Positions 35,767 through 47,120 are shown, counted from the stretch's first letter. The stretch: DNA of 64,000 nucleotides from Uranotaenia lowii (GCF_029784155.1 NC_073692.1:365347160-365411159), one strand, 5' to 3'. The notes: generated from the sequence alone by a model not told the origin. Numbers and translations are program-made.

Positions 35767-36556
35767 CATGTTTTTTTTTATATGTGTACTGCTGACTTTT
35801 GCATTTGTGTTCGAATTGACAAGACAAAAAATTGGAAAGATTTATCTATTACACTTTATTCATCACAAATCTCAGTTTAAATCGTGGATTGAAAAAAAAA
35901 AACAAAAAAGACATCCGACAAACAGTCCAGCAAACTTTGCCAAGCTTTCTTCTGAAGCATCTCGTCAAATCATCCAGACATCAGACGAAGTCGAAGACGA
36001 GAACGACGACTGGAACGTGTGGGCAAATATTTGTTCAACCTGCATTTGCAGAGTTTCGTTTTGCTGGGAAATCAACAATCAGCCAACTCTCTCTCTGTCT
36101 ACAGACTTGGTGCTTAAGCATTGAACGGTCAACGAATGTGGGAGTTGCATGAAGGCGAGAATCGGAAGGAGACGGAGCAAAATTTTATGAAAAATGATGC
36201 CAATGTGCCCCTCCGATGAAGATGATGAAGTGTGTAAACTTCTCTCTGTTGGATGTTCTTGAATGGATCGGAAAAGTGATGTCTGTAGAATCAGTGGATC
36301 GAGTAAACGAACGGACGTGAGCTAATAAATTGGATTGCAGGTTGAATTGTGGGGGAGTGTAGAAGAAAACGTATTATTGACTTACGACGGGCAAATGCAC
36401 TCGGGGCAAAAGGTTCAACACGTTCAGAATTGCGAGCTTAAATGGTTTACGATTAGCTTCAATAAGTTTCTCAACTGATGGATTTCAAATTCTTATGAAT
36501 TGACTTAATCTGTTAACTCTTCTGTTGCTCACCAAATCTTCGGATATAATTCCATG
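35767..36556. other. Low-copy, GC-richer non-coding region right of the second satellite
   Basis: GC-richer text with GAAGACGA/GAACGACGA words (35985-36015). The open frames here are only extensions of satellite frames. It probably forms one original locus with 28576-31128, into which the satellite expanded. Confidence 0.4.
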
Positions 36557-36612
36557 ATTTCAGATTTCAGATTTCAGATTTCAGATTTCAGATTTCAGAT
36601 TCCAGATTTTGA
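36557..36612 (+). repeat. 7-bp microsatellite (CAGATTT)n
   Basis: About seven to eight units of CAGATTT end in variant copies (CAGATTC, CAGATTTT). Related ATTTCAGA words continue to about 36655. Confidence 0.9.
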
Positions 36613-36655
36613 TTCACAATCTAGATTTAGATTTCAGACTTACTTATATTTCAGA

Positions 36656-39059
36656 TTTAATTTAAAAACGTTTGGTGGATATTTGGGCAAAATGCTGAGC
36701 TAATTCGTACGTGCAGCTTTCAAAAATTTTGAAAAGCTTTGATGGGCCGATATCAAACATTCGGTTAAAAAATTTGAATTTTTACTTCTTATAGATGACA
36801 TTTCGATCGATTGCGTAGATAAATAAAAACTGGTTTAAGGTTTATGAAAAAAAAACAAAGTGCATCATTTTCACGTCGTCATGATGTACATTTCAAAATA
36901 ATATGCCTGTTATCTCTGTTTAAATTATGTTCGGTGTTCTGTTTATTTCATAATCAAACTTAAAACCAATATTGTTGTTTGTTATTTCTAATCTGTCAAT
37001 ATTGGTTTCAAATATTATTAAGGATAAAATTTATAATAGAATTAAAAGGTTTCCTAAGAATTGGGACCCTCACGCGTGCGAATAATGTTTTGAGCAGAAT
37101 CTTTATACTTCGAACAGGAAACTACCGGAATTACGTTATTGATAAAACAATACAGAAAAAAAAACAATTTTTATAGCGTATTGTACGAGCAACTAGTATT
37201 TATGAGTGATTTTAGCAATGTTCTGAATGAAATACATATTTTGCCAAAACATTGTTTACAGTGTACCGCATAGTCGATTATCATCAATAATACCATTTTA
37301 GAATCATCATCGGAATGCTATCAAATTTGTGACAAGATAATTACAAAATGGTCCGATAGTTTCATAGCTTTGAACACTTTCTCGTTGCATCATAAAAATA
37401 GCATTTAAATTATTTGACAGCTGGCTTTGCCTTCTTTGGTCAGTTTAACGTTCAAACTAAGCTCTAGGGTAAACTGCATCATTTCGAACTGTTTTCATTT
37501 GTTCCACTACTCAAAGGATATCCTGAAATGATATAAAATTGAAGAAGTCACTTTTGTATCCAAGATCATGACAACGCACCGGAGCTAAGACCAGTGAGCA
37601 TCTCAATGATGTCGATTTCGAGAAAACAATTGGGTTTTTTTTAAGAAAAATATGCTTTTAGATGTCGCAAAATCTTTTGGGTAGAGTTGGGCTTTATGTA
37701 CGACCGTGCGGATGTGGAATTAAACTGGAATAAAATCAAATATTACAAAAGATCACAAACAGTTTATTGCCTGACAGTTTGAACTGAATCGGTCAACAAG
37801 GAAATTTTTACAGCACTTTTTCATTAAGATTCAAAATTTAGCGCATTACTTCTGAATAAAACAGGATGTTCCATAAGTTTAAATATATTTTTCGTTTCGT
37901 TGTTGGGAAAAAGCCATTGTGCATATTTATAGGAAAATCGAGCCTAAAATTGGCATGCTCCTTAATTTTGCATGCCAAAATGCATTTTGATGATATTCAT
38001 GTCAAGATATATGCATGAAAATATTAAAAATTCAAACAATAAAGAAAATGGGATATTTGAAAATTCTGCACATTAGTTATCTGCAATTCAATCCTAATAA
38101 GTGCGTTACATTTTTTTTCACGTGGAAAAACTGTTCATAAAATTATGATCTGCGAAAAAAGTAAAAACGAGCCTACCTTGCAAGTGCTTCTGGAAACTTT
38201 CGGATTGATTTTAAACTTACAATTTCTGATGGGAAAATAACTAGAAAACAGTTTTCCGCAGGCAAAAAAATACACTGCAAGCACTGGAACATGGAAAAAA
38301 CTTTGGACTAAATTAAATGATCCCAAGTTCATCTAATAAACTACTATGAATTCATTTTTAAAAACATTGATGAAGTTGTGAATTATTGAGTACAGGGTAC
38401 ATAAACTCATGTCATACAATCCTTGTTTCTTAGTGAATGGAACGAAATGTTCATAAAAGTAGTCCCCAACTGAGAGAAGCTTTCGGTAAACGTCTAAGGC
38501 ACATAGCAATGATTCAAAATTGAATTTTCCCAAACATACATTTAACTGTGTTTCAACTCGAATTTAAATTTATTATTCTGACAATTCGATTTGAAACAAA
38601 CGTAGTTTTAATGTGTAGCAATAACTCAACATCAATGTCTTTGCTCTTGACATTAGGTAAACAGACAAATTTATTATTTATTATTATTATTATTCAGGTA
38701 AAATTACAACTACTACTGACATTCACGAAAGTCTCCCAAAACATTTTAGTCAGGATTTACTAAAATTGTCATAAAACCGCCTTGAAATGATAAAAAAAAA
38801 AATTTCTAAGATTTCGTAATGTTCGGGGCTGTTTTCAGGCGCGTGGTACTGACTATAGCTTAGAGAAGCTTCAACACCAATAAAAACCATTTTACCAAAA
38901 ACCATAAGTTTCAAATAAACATTAACCAAATTAGTAAGTGATGATAAAAAAAAACCCTCCTGAAATGATTCGTTTAACAGATAAAATATTTTCCACCAAT
39001 ATGGGTTTTTTAAAGAACAAAAATGCAACTTCAGCAAAAAAAAAGGATTCTATGCAGAG
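36656..39059. other. AT-rich non-coding segment with a small (ATT)n tract
   Basis: No gene is seen. (TTA/ATT)n lies at about 38668-38694. The remaining sequence is AT-rich without a clear dispersed family. Confidence 0.4.
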
Positions 39060-39523
39060 TAAGCCTGTCAGATTACCCGGTTTTATCCAGGGTAGCCAGG
39101 ATATTTGATACAAAATTTAGGTCCAGCCCGGATGCCCGGATTTCATTGCAAAAGAATTTTGCCCGAATTTTTCCCGGATTTATTCAATTTTTGAACTTAA
39201 TGAAACAAAAAATAAAAACAAATTGTGTAATATTTTTTATTCATTTATATGCCAAAAACGCAACTTTAAGAGCAAGTTTTATAAAAAAAATCACGAAAGA
39301 TTTTATGAAAGCCTTAAATATAATTTAAAATTTCGTAATATATATGGATGAAAAAAATTTTTTTGTTAAGAAACTTCCATTAATTAACCAAATTTGCCTA
39401 GATATTTCCCGGATTTATGAACAACAAATTTGAATCAAATGTTCGAATTTTGTCAAGATTTCAGATGAAATATCTCGGATTTGTCCGGTCCGGATACGTG
39501 CTGGAAAAATTCTGGCAACTTTA
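39060..39523 (-). mobile_element. hAT-like MITE, family C, copy
   Basis: The left end is a decayed TAAGCCTGTCAGATTACCCG and the right end is ATTCTGGCAACTTTA. The interior shares CCCGGATTTCATTGCAAAAG, TTTCCCGGATTTATTC and TTGTCCGGTCCGGATACGTG with the other copies. Flanking 8-mers ATGCAGAG and TTCTAGAG agree at only five positions, so the target duplication is decayed or not real. Confidence 0.7.
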
Positions 39524-40566
39524 TTCTAGAGAATTTAAAAACATTGTTAAAAATTGCAAAACGATTCAATTTTCCTTCAAAAAATAACAAAAATTCCATT
39601 TGGTTGAAAACTTCGTAATAAATTCGTCGAAATTTCTAAATTCTTCTGAGCTGGGAAAAATTGCGAAAAAAAAATTGCTATTTTTTTCGTAGAACTCAAA
39701 ACTACTCGTGGTCTTCGAGAAAGTTTTTAATTGATATAATACCGTCATATATGAAATTTCTATTATGTTATTGGGTTTTGCTGCTAAAAGTAAACATTGC
39801 ATAATAGGCTTCAGTGCCCCCAAATTTGATGCCTAGTGAGATTAATGAGAATTACAATCAGAACAATTTTTTAAGCAAAACTATTAATTTTTCAAAGTGT
39901 GTTTAAGGCGAATGAAACTTTTCTGCCTTTGACTAAAATTTAAAATTTCAAAATTGAAAAATTCAAAATCAAGATCAAAACTTATCTTGTGTGCATTTTT
40001 AAATCTAATTTGTTTATTGAACTCAGAGTTGTAGTTAAGAGTTTAGAACCTGCTTCTTAACTCTTGATATTAAAATGTGGAATATTCTATAAAATATTAA
40101 ATTATAATTTTAATATTTGAGTTTGTAAATAAAGAAATAATTTGAATCTGAATTATAATCCACTTTGAAAAAAATCTTACTTGGTTGAAGTTGATTTTTT
40201 AAATTATTAGGTATATAATTCTAAAATATGATAAAGGATTTCTGATACCAAAAAACAAAGTAACATATCTCAGATTCGCTAATCCGGACATGATTTTTTT
40301 TTTGAGTAAACGAAGCAACGGATGATCAAGACAAAACAAAATTACATATTAAAAACTAACCTGGTATCGAAGAATATTTTTTGAGATGTCAAATCCGTGA
40401 TAAAGTTGCAAATTATGGTACTATAATGTACATACAAGGGATTATGAAATGAATGAAAAATTAAACGAGAACAAAAAAAAACGTCTAGCAAAGTAAGACG
40501 AAATACAAACTTAAAAAAACACAAAAAGAACATGCACGGATAATCGAGACCGATCTGTATTGAAGC
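39524..40566. other. AT-rich non-coding segment
   Basis: No gene is seen. 39950-40170 is rich in degenerate GAATT/AATTTGAAT words similar to those at 57700 and 58640-59450. Confidence 0.35.
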
Positions 40567-40775
40567 ATAAAAAAATAAAAAATAAAAAAAAAAATAAAAA
40601 AATAAAATAAAAAAAAATAAAAAAAAAATAAAAAATAAAAAAATTAAAAGAAAAAAAAATAAAAAAAAAAAAAAACAAAAAAAAATAAAAAAAAAAAAAA
40701 ACAAAAAAAACAAAAAAAAAAAAAATAAAAAAAAACTAGAAAAAAAAAATAAAAAAAAAACAAAAAAAAAATAAA
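40567..40775 (+). repeat. A-rich low-complexity tract (A)nT/(A)nC
   Basis: About 210 bases of A-runs of 4-13 bases separated by single T, C or G bases. The minus-strand frame through it is a poly-Phe artefact. Confidence 0.9.
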
Positions 40776-41282
40776 GCATTAATCTGAATTTGAATATGAA
40801 TAAAAGTATGTTAACATCCTTTCAACATTAATCATTTTGATTTTTTCAAGATCCACTAGATCAAGAGTGTTTGATAAAAAAAAGTTAGGGTTCGGAATTT
40901 AAAAGTTTAAAAAATCTCTTAATGAACTTGATTTGGGATCAGAGTTAAAGTTTTATCGTAAATTGTTCTCTTTTTCTTTCCTTCACTAGAGACACAATAA
41001 AAAAGACCCAGACACAATTTGATTTTACTTATTGAAATTTAGAGTAACACAGCTCATGTTTCTAATTGAACACCTCTTAATCTACCTTTAAAAAATTGAA
41101 TCCAATTTGATGTTTGAGATTCTTTGATATCAAGTGAATGATATTAAGTTTAAAAAATCCAAACAAAAAAAATGAAAGTTCGAATAAAACTGTTAATCGT
41201 TCAAAGTTGTGGTTCGTTGGTGTTCTCCAGACCGTAAATGTTAACCGATTTTGTAAATTTGAACCGATTCCAAAATGATGAT
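40776..41282. other. AT-rich non-coding segment
   Basis: Nothing is recognised here. Confidence 0.35.
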
Positions 41283-42078
41283 GACTCAATTTCTCGCATC
41301 TTCAGCAAGTTTTTTAAAGTTTTTGATTCTCATATAAAATTTGAGAAGTCGAGCAATAAATGTACAAAATTTATGCCGTAAAAAACTTTACCCAGTGTGA
41401 GGAACTGACTTAATGATATCACCTACAAACTTTAGATTACTTTTATAATCCGATACCTACGCTGTTGGTGTGAAAATATTTTTCAAATAAACACTGAATG
41501 TTGATAAATAATTTATTTTATAATTCAGTTACCTGTCTCCGTAAAATGCAAATCAAAATACACCTCGTAAATCTTAAAACCATATGCTAAAAAATGATTG
41601 TTTTGCATCACACGTTTGTCAACATGGAAATTTGTTTCATACAAACATTTATTGTTACGAATTCAGCTAGTCGATTTTTTGAAGTATTATTTTACCCCTA
41701 AATGTATGCAGCATCCTTATTTTTTGAAAAAAAATATGATAATTAGGTTTTACTGAAAAAAAAATTACTGCAATTGGTGCGTTCATGCGTAATGGTCTTT
41801 AAAGCATTGCAAATTTATCAAAAATTATAAATGTTCATACGTTTTAATAAGTTTTTTCATTGAAAACAAAGTTTTTTGCAAGTTACCCCATTTTCTGAGG
41901 AGGGTGAAAAGAAAATTTAAAAATAACTAAAAAAAACCAATAATTTTACTGACTACGCCAATTTGATGTCCCATTAACCTTGTAACTTTGGATGCATAAG
42001 GGATATGATTAACTGTGAACATAAGTTTTTATGAAGCTATTGAAATTGTGAAGTGTTGCATGTTGTTTACAGTACTCA
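41283..42078 (+). mobile_element. Non-autonomous TIR element, family A, copy 3 (left end lost)
   Basis: It aligns with 5750-6485: CTCGCATCTTCA, ATGCCGTAAAAAACTTTACC, TAATGATATCACCTACAAAC, ACCCCTAAATGTATGCAGCA, TTGATGTCCCATTAACCTT and GAAGTGTTGCATG all occur in order. The right end is decayed (GTTGTTTACAGTA). The first ~130 bp of the family are missing. Confidence 0.75.
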
Positions 42079-42291
42079 ACATATCAAAACTTTTTTTTAA
42101 ATTTTTTGTTAACTTTTGGCAGCTTTGCTGTATTTAAGTGATTATGAATTTTTGAAATATTCAAGAATACATCTTTCCGTCGATGCCCAGTAAACATAAA
42201 ATCGCATTAGAAATTATAGTTCAAACCGTTAACAATGCTGAAGCGAATCGCAATTCCTACTAAAGAAGTAAACGATCGTAAAAATGGTTAC

Positions 42292-43124
42292 TTAACACGT
42301 TCGTCACCATGGGACCCATATTCGGGTGACGGGTGTATTTCCTTGAGGGCCCAGTCACATCAAAAAACGGGTGACGCTCTCTTAATCAAGTTGGCCGCTT
42401 GGCTTAGCCACACGTTTAAAATCTTAGAGTTCTCCCTCTTTTCTTTCTCGCTCCGAGAATTTCTTTGAGCCCGGCTAGTAAAACCAAGGGATTGAAATCA
42501 AGAGAAAATTCTTTGCATTTGGAGTAGTAATGATCTAAATTCCACATTCCAATTTTCTCTAACAAATTGCCACCAATTACCACAAATTCTATCATTGGCT
42601 GCACAATTTGTGTGATCATTGACGAATTTTCTCCCTTCATTCCAGTTCTTCGAGTAAAACTACCAAAATGAGCGTGGAAACGAACGTGTTAAAGTCGGTA
42701 TAAATTGGATAAAATGAAAAGTACGCCATGTTTGCAAATTTGTTCTCCCGCTCGAGATTCAAGAGAGGAAACAACCTTTTCTACTCTCTGCGATAAGCAG
42801 TGCAACCAGATTGCTAAAAATCAGATGGTTCATTTGGAGAAATTGTCCAATGATAGAAGCAGCAAATATTGTCGCTGGCAACGGTTTGCATGTATTGAGC
42901 AAAACTTGCGCTCTCTCGTATTCTTTCCGGATGTACGAATAAGATGTTGAATATCGTTCAATTTGTATAATTCTTATCGCTTACACGTTAGACGCCCAAA
43001 AATCTCGGAGCGTGAAAGTAAAGCCAGAGAGCTCTGGATTTACAACACGTGGCAAAACTGAGCGGCTATCTTGGGTAAGAGAGTCGTCACCCGTTTATGT
43101 GTTCCATGACGACGAACGTGTTAA
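42292..43124. mobile_element. piggyBac-like MITE with TTAA target duplication
   Basis: TTAA at 42292-42295 is followed by CACGTTCGTCACCATGGGAC, and the right end on the minus strand reads CACGTTCGTCGTCATGGAAC before TTAA at 43121-43124. Farther in, CGGGTGACG is also mirrored (42324-42332, 43084-43092). TTAA duplication plus C-starting TIRs is the piggyBac signature. A further end-like sequence, ACGAACGTG plus TTAA, sits inside at 42680-42692, so the unit may be composite. No transposase frame is recognised. Confidence 0.8.
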
Positions 43125-45002
43125 GCCGGAAGTTAAAAAAAAATATGTAAATTTTCTCCACTTGTTAGGTAAATTCTGTTTTTTCAAGTTTTCTGCGATA
43201 ATTCTATAACAAATATTAACCGTGTAACAAAGTTTGTTGAGATATATACCTACGAAAATGTTTGAGGGTGTATAAATATGATGGGGTCCAGTAATTGTTT
43301 TGACCACTATCTCGGATCTTCCAGTGTTGTGTTTAATTTTTCAAATGACTGATTTTCTAAACAATAGTTTAGTTTTTTTTACTTGGTCTCCAAAAATTAC
43401 AAGTTCTTCAATATATTAGAATGATGATAAGAATGTTCGGATTGTGCTCTGTGGGACAATCTGATCCGAACAGGTTTGGTAGGATAAGTACTAAATTTGA
43501 AGATTCAAAAACATTGTTTTGATGAAATACTTGTTCTTGAAAGGTTTTCGAAAGTTTCCCCATAATATTAACTTCAAATATCAAATTGAATTTCAACAAT
43601 CAACAAATAAACAACTGCAGCCAGGACATTATTTCAATTCCTGACCTCGCCATTCAATATTCAGCTGTTTGGGGGCCACTCCAAAGTTCAAAGCAATACC
43701 TCCGGACTGCCAGAAGCCGATATGCTGGTACTCATGTTCGGAAAACCTCCCACCGGAAGCCAAGGGGTTGAATTAAAATCAAAAAGGTGTAAAGGTGGCA
43801 TGCTTCAGGTATATTGTAACATTCGAATCAGTCAGTCCCTGACGCAAAACATTGCATGTTATTCATCAAAGTTGCTACCCCTTCCCAGCACCCACACTTT
43901 CCCCCGTTCAGGGTGGTTGTGGTTTTCCCCTGAATTGTTGCCTGTTGCGGGGAACCATGTCGAGGAATTGACCTTATCGGGGGTGTCATGTTGAACAAAG
44001 TCCTACTGGCTGGCTGCTAGCAGAACATTCGTTTGATTATATTCCCGCGCGCGATACGCGAGCTGGGCCAAGGGCCAGGCCAGGTCCTCTGCCTGCACTT
44101 CCATTACAATTCCTCCTCTTACCTTCCTTTCTTCCAGGACCAAAAAGAGAGGCGACAATCTGATTGCATTGGAGCTCAGTCAGCTCACACCTGACGAGTA
44201 AATTGGATTAAAAAAATTGTGTCACACGAGAACCCGACTCAATTTCTGTAAACGGTGTACGTGATCATCGAATCCAATGTTGGTAACACTATCGTTCTGA
44301 AATTGCTATTTTCATTTGAATAATAATAACACATGTGTCGGTCAATGGCCACAAGCATGTGGCTGACTGGGTGGATTCTTTTGTAGCTTTTTTTTTGGTT
44401 CAAACTTCATTACTTTTAAATGGTGCAATGAAATTTCTCACGACACATAAATTCATCCTTGAACAAATCGATGAAAATGCACGATCCGCAAACTGCCACT
44501 GGGGAGGCAACTTTCTCCACCGGACCAGTCTGTCGTCACATTAGCACGCCCGACGCTACATAACCTCAAACATCGGTCTGGATGGTGTGGCTCCAGCAAT
44601 GATTATTGAAGACGGCTATCCGGGTGTCCGATTCCCGGGAGCCATCTCCCGGGATTTCTGCACCGGCTGATGAAAACCATAATATCAGCCACGGCCCAAT
44701 GCCCTGTAATTTGCAACATTCCATCAACACTTGAACCGAGCTCTGGGGCCCCAAGATAGAGAGCGCGTAAAGTGAATTTGCCGAACTAATTGGATAGTGA
44801 ACACCTTCATCTTCTATCCAGTGAGATAGAAAGTTGGATAGATATCTACCAACTACTTCTTGGTCCATGGCATCTTGGCGAGAATCGAAGGCTAACAGAT
44901 GCTGGTCATGAGGTTGGTTATTATGGCAAAGTCCCTCCGGGGGAGGTTGGCCGAGATCTTGATGGGTGAAGCGGTTCCAGAACTGGTCCGTTGATGAGCA
45001 AC
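43125..45002. other. Low-copy non-coding region, GC-rich from 43600 to 45000
   Basis: 43600-45000 is GC-richer than its neighbours and lacks the dispersed families. Short frames on both strands show no domain. It may be ancestral intron or intergenic DNA next to the transposon cluster. Confidence 0.4.
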
Positions 45003-45004
45003 TA

Positions 45005-45739
45005 TAGACTGTTCCAAAAATTATAAGAACACCTAATGTTAACGGTCATTATAAATCGACTATTTTTTTCGAATTCTACTGGCTGCGTCCTTTTGTTTAC
45101 AGATTTTTCAACGTGACAACATAAAAACAACTTAAATTTGTGATTACCTACATGTTAAAACGCGTGGTCTTACTCCGGAGATGAGAAAAATAATTGTACA
45201 CATGTGGTGTACTGTGAGTGGAATGTCATTGAGAAAATTGGCCAAAGAAGTTTTGTGAGCGTCGGGGCGCGGCGGTGCGATCAGCGATTAAAAAATATGG
45301 CGATGAACCGAGGAGTGGTCGAAAATCTGGTATGTAAGTCCTGTTATCGACAAAAAGATCATGGATGCCTACAAACAGAAACCATCGGCTTCCATTCCGG
45401 ATGTGGCTAGAAAAGTCCGGACCTCGACGTCTAACGTGATGCGTGCTAAAGAGCGACTTGGGCTCAAGACGTACCGGAAGCAGAAAAAAACCTCAAAGGA
45501 ATCCAAATCAAGCCGCTTCTATCAAACCAAGAGCCCGGAAACTGTATGACTCAATATTATCCAAAAGTTCTGGGTGCTTTATCATGGACGATGAAACGTA
45601 TGTGAGATTTGACTATCAAACTCTTCCTTCCACAAATTATGTTACAGTGTGCCAAATAAAATCAATAAACTCTAATAAAACAATATTCATAATTCAAACA
45701 ATAGTTTGAAAGCGTACTTATAATATCTGGCACAGTCTA
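45005..45739 (+). mobile_element. Tc1/mariner deletion derivative with intact TIRs and TA duplication
   Basis: The ends are reciprocal: TAGACTGTTCCAAAAATTAT on the left and, on the minus strand, TAGACTGTGCCAGATATTAT on the right. TA flanks both (45003-45004, 45740-45741). The 735-bp length is well short of the ~1.3 kb usual for autonomous Tc1/mariner elements. The interior keeps transposase fragments up to the first catalytic Asp, then jumps to the 3' untranslated end. Confidence 0.88.
45150..45640 (+). pseudogene. Tc1/mariner transposase fragment (MDDETY type), frameshifted and truncated
   Basis: Reading across frames, the region has an N-terminal helix-turn-helix part (RGLTPEMRKIIVHMW.., near 45160-45255), a second HTH-like part (KKIMDAYKQKPSASIPDVA, 45351-45410, and VRTSTSNVMRAKERLGLKTY to about 45477), a linker (RARKLYDSILSK) and the first catalytic motif, CFIMDDETYVRFDY, near 45582-45620. 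The first D of the DDE/D triad lies in MDDETY. Everything C-terminal to it (second and third acidic residues) is deleted. At least two frame changes and stops break it. Intact relatives cut and paste DNA at TA. It cannot be active alone but could be mobilised in trans through its intact TIRs. Confidence 0.82.
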
Positions 45740-45869
45740 TAATATCCCTTTTTCCCCGGATCAATGTAAATCAGTTATATGTTTATTAAAAAAAATCCAG
45801 GTATCTTTCGTTTTGAAATTCAAATTGTATAAAAGATGGAAGAAAAATTTGTTAAGATTCCGGTCGACC

Positions 45870-46415
45870 AAGCCAAATCTGGCGAGCCTTTCGTTGCTTA
45901 GAAGCCACCAGTTTGTTTAGAGCTGCTTCTCGCTGCTTACAGTTTATTGAGTCTTCTGCTTAACTATCGTGTAATATTTTAGTATTGGGCAAAGTTATGG
46001 TGTGGTGGGAGGGTTCTTATCCTTGAGCACCACCTAGATGTTGTTAGCGACAAATAATTCCAAGGCATTTTTTCCATAATGGTAGGTTGAAAAATCCATT
46101 CTTTCACGTAAATTTCCTGATTGACAGTCCCGGTTGCAACGAAAATATCGCTTTTAAAGCCACAGGTATAATTAGCTTCCCAAACGAGATATCTCTTGGC
46201 AAACTTTGATAGTTTATAATTTTAGAAAGTATTTGCCAGCTTTCTCCTTCCGGTTGCTGTGATATACTCTTGTCCCGGAAGCTGTCTGAAGTCTGCCTTG
46301 GCGTAGGTTTCGTCGTCCATTTCCAAACAATCAAACTTTGTCGACAATGTCGTATACAGCTTCGGAGATCTTGTTTTTGCCGTGAGATTTTGCTTTTCAT
46401 TGCGATCAGCAGTCA
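45870..46415 (-). pseudogene. Tc1/mariner transposase fragment, catalytic half, frameshifted
   Basis: On the minus strand the order is TADRNEKQNLTAKTRS (46400 region), KLYTTLSTKFDCLEMDDETY (first catalytic Asp, near 46310), ADFRQLPGQEYITA, then in other frames KRYLVWEANYTCGFKSDIFV (near 46160-46200), VATGTVNQEIYVKEW (near 46110-46150), KDKNPPTTP.LCPI (near 45985-46030) and a C terminus ALNKLVASKQRKARQIW (near 45875-45920). The order agrees with Tc1/mariner transposases that carry MDDETY. Several frameshifts and stops break it, and the DNA-binding domain is absent. The second catalytic Asp region (normally FWPDLASCHY-like) is not recognisable, so it seems deleted or decayed. Confidence 0.78.
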
Positions 46416-46424
46416 CTACCTTAA

Positions 46425-46640
46425 CCGTAAAAAGTTCAAAGCAAACCGTCGTTCCGCGCCTAAGAAAGTGGATAAGGTGACTATACAAAATCTGATGGCA
46501 AGCGTCAAACGAAAGTCTCGCCAATTTGGACCAGGTCGACCGGAATCAAAGTATTTGTTCCGTCTTTTATACATATTGAACTTTAAAAAGAAAGATAGTA
46601 TGATTTTTTTAATCATTAATAATCGATTTACATACAATTT
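46425..46640 (+). pseudogene. Second copy of the transposase C terminus, opposite strand
   Basis: A plus-strand frame reads NRKKFKANRRSAPKKVDK, IQNLMASVKRKSRQFGPGRP and on to a stop at about 46647. It matches LNKLVASKQRKARQIW.GRPES on the minus strand at 45858-45920. The two are inverted copies of one 3' end, so this is not an independent gene. Confidence 0.7.
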
Positions 46641-46760
46641 AGTTTGACCACTTTTTATCCGAACATCCTTAAATCACGAAAAAGTAGGTTAAATAACTAA
46701 TTGACAAATTCAAAATTGTATTCGAGGATTAAGTTTGAAAAACCATTAATTATTTTGGTC

Positions 46761-47120
46761 TAAGGTTGCCAGATTTTTTTCAGCCCGTATCCAGACCGGA
46801 GAAATCCGGGCTTTTATATTTAAATTCTGGGAAAATCCGGACATTCTATTTAAATCGTCGGCAAAAAATCTTGGCCAAACAATGAAAGCTTTGTTTGGCC
46901 AAGATTTTATAAAACAATCTCAAAAAGTTTCGTTTTGTACGCATGGATAAAATAAATTGAAACACATGTCACTTCTCTTTTGTTGTATTTGGTAAATAAA
47001 GTGAATAAATCCGGACCAAATTCGGGAATTTTGCTATGGAATCCAAGCAAACAGGCCGAACCGGACTTTTCATAAATTTTATTTAAAATATCCGGGTTAA
47101 CCGGCAATCTGGCAACCTTA
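46761..47120 (+). mobile_element. hAT-like MITE, family C, compact copy (360 bp)
   Basis: Both TIRs are well kept: TAAGGTTGCCAGATTTTTTT on the left and TAAGGTTGCCAGATTGCCGG on the minus strand at the right. An internal palindrome, TTGGCCAAACAATGAAAGC..TTGTTTGGCCAA (about 46872-46902), is private to this copy. Flanking 8-mers TTTTGGTC and TATTAATC share five bases. Confidence 0.78.

Larger units (their letters stand above)
45744..46668. mobile_element. Rearranged Tc1/mariner relic with two copies of its 3' end, head to head
   Basis: From about 46415 leftwards the minus strand carries transposase sequence from the linker to the C terminus and the 3' end. From about 46420 rightwards the plus strand carries a second copy of the C terminus and 3' end. 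The word GGTCGACCGGAATC occurs once on each strand (46534-46547 plus; 45856-45869 minus), and the following ~110 bases also align. The 5' half of the element is missing. The relic starts only about five bases after the TIR of the preceding element. Confidence 0.75.

Noticed and set aside
31044..36124. Open frames up to 1583 codons on both strands (FVI, CHF, LSF, MTK, NDK repeats)
   Set aside because: Same cause: the 9-mer lacks stops in five of six frames. Flanking non-repeat residues show no domain.
40342..40779. A 145-codon minus-strand frame rich in Phe and Leu
   Set aside because: It is generated by the A-rich low-complexity tract.
46270..46647. A 125-codon plus-strand frame as a new gene
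   Set aside because: Its right half is an inverted copy of the transposase C terminus and its left half is antisense to the catalytic region; the frame spans the inversion junction by chance.
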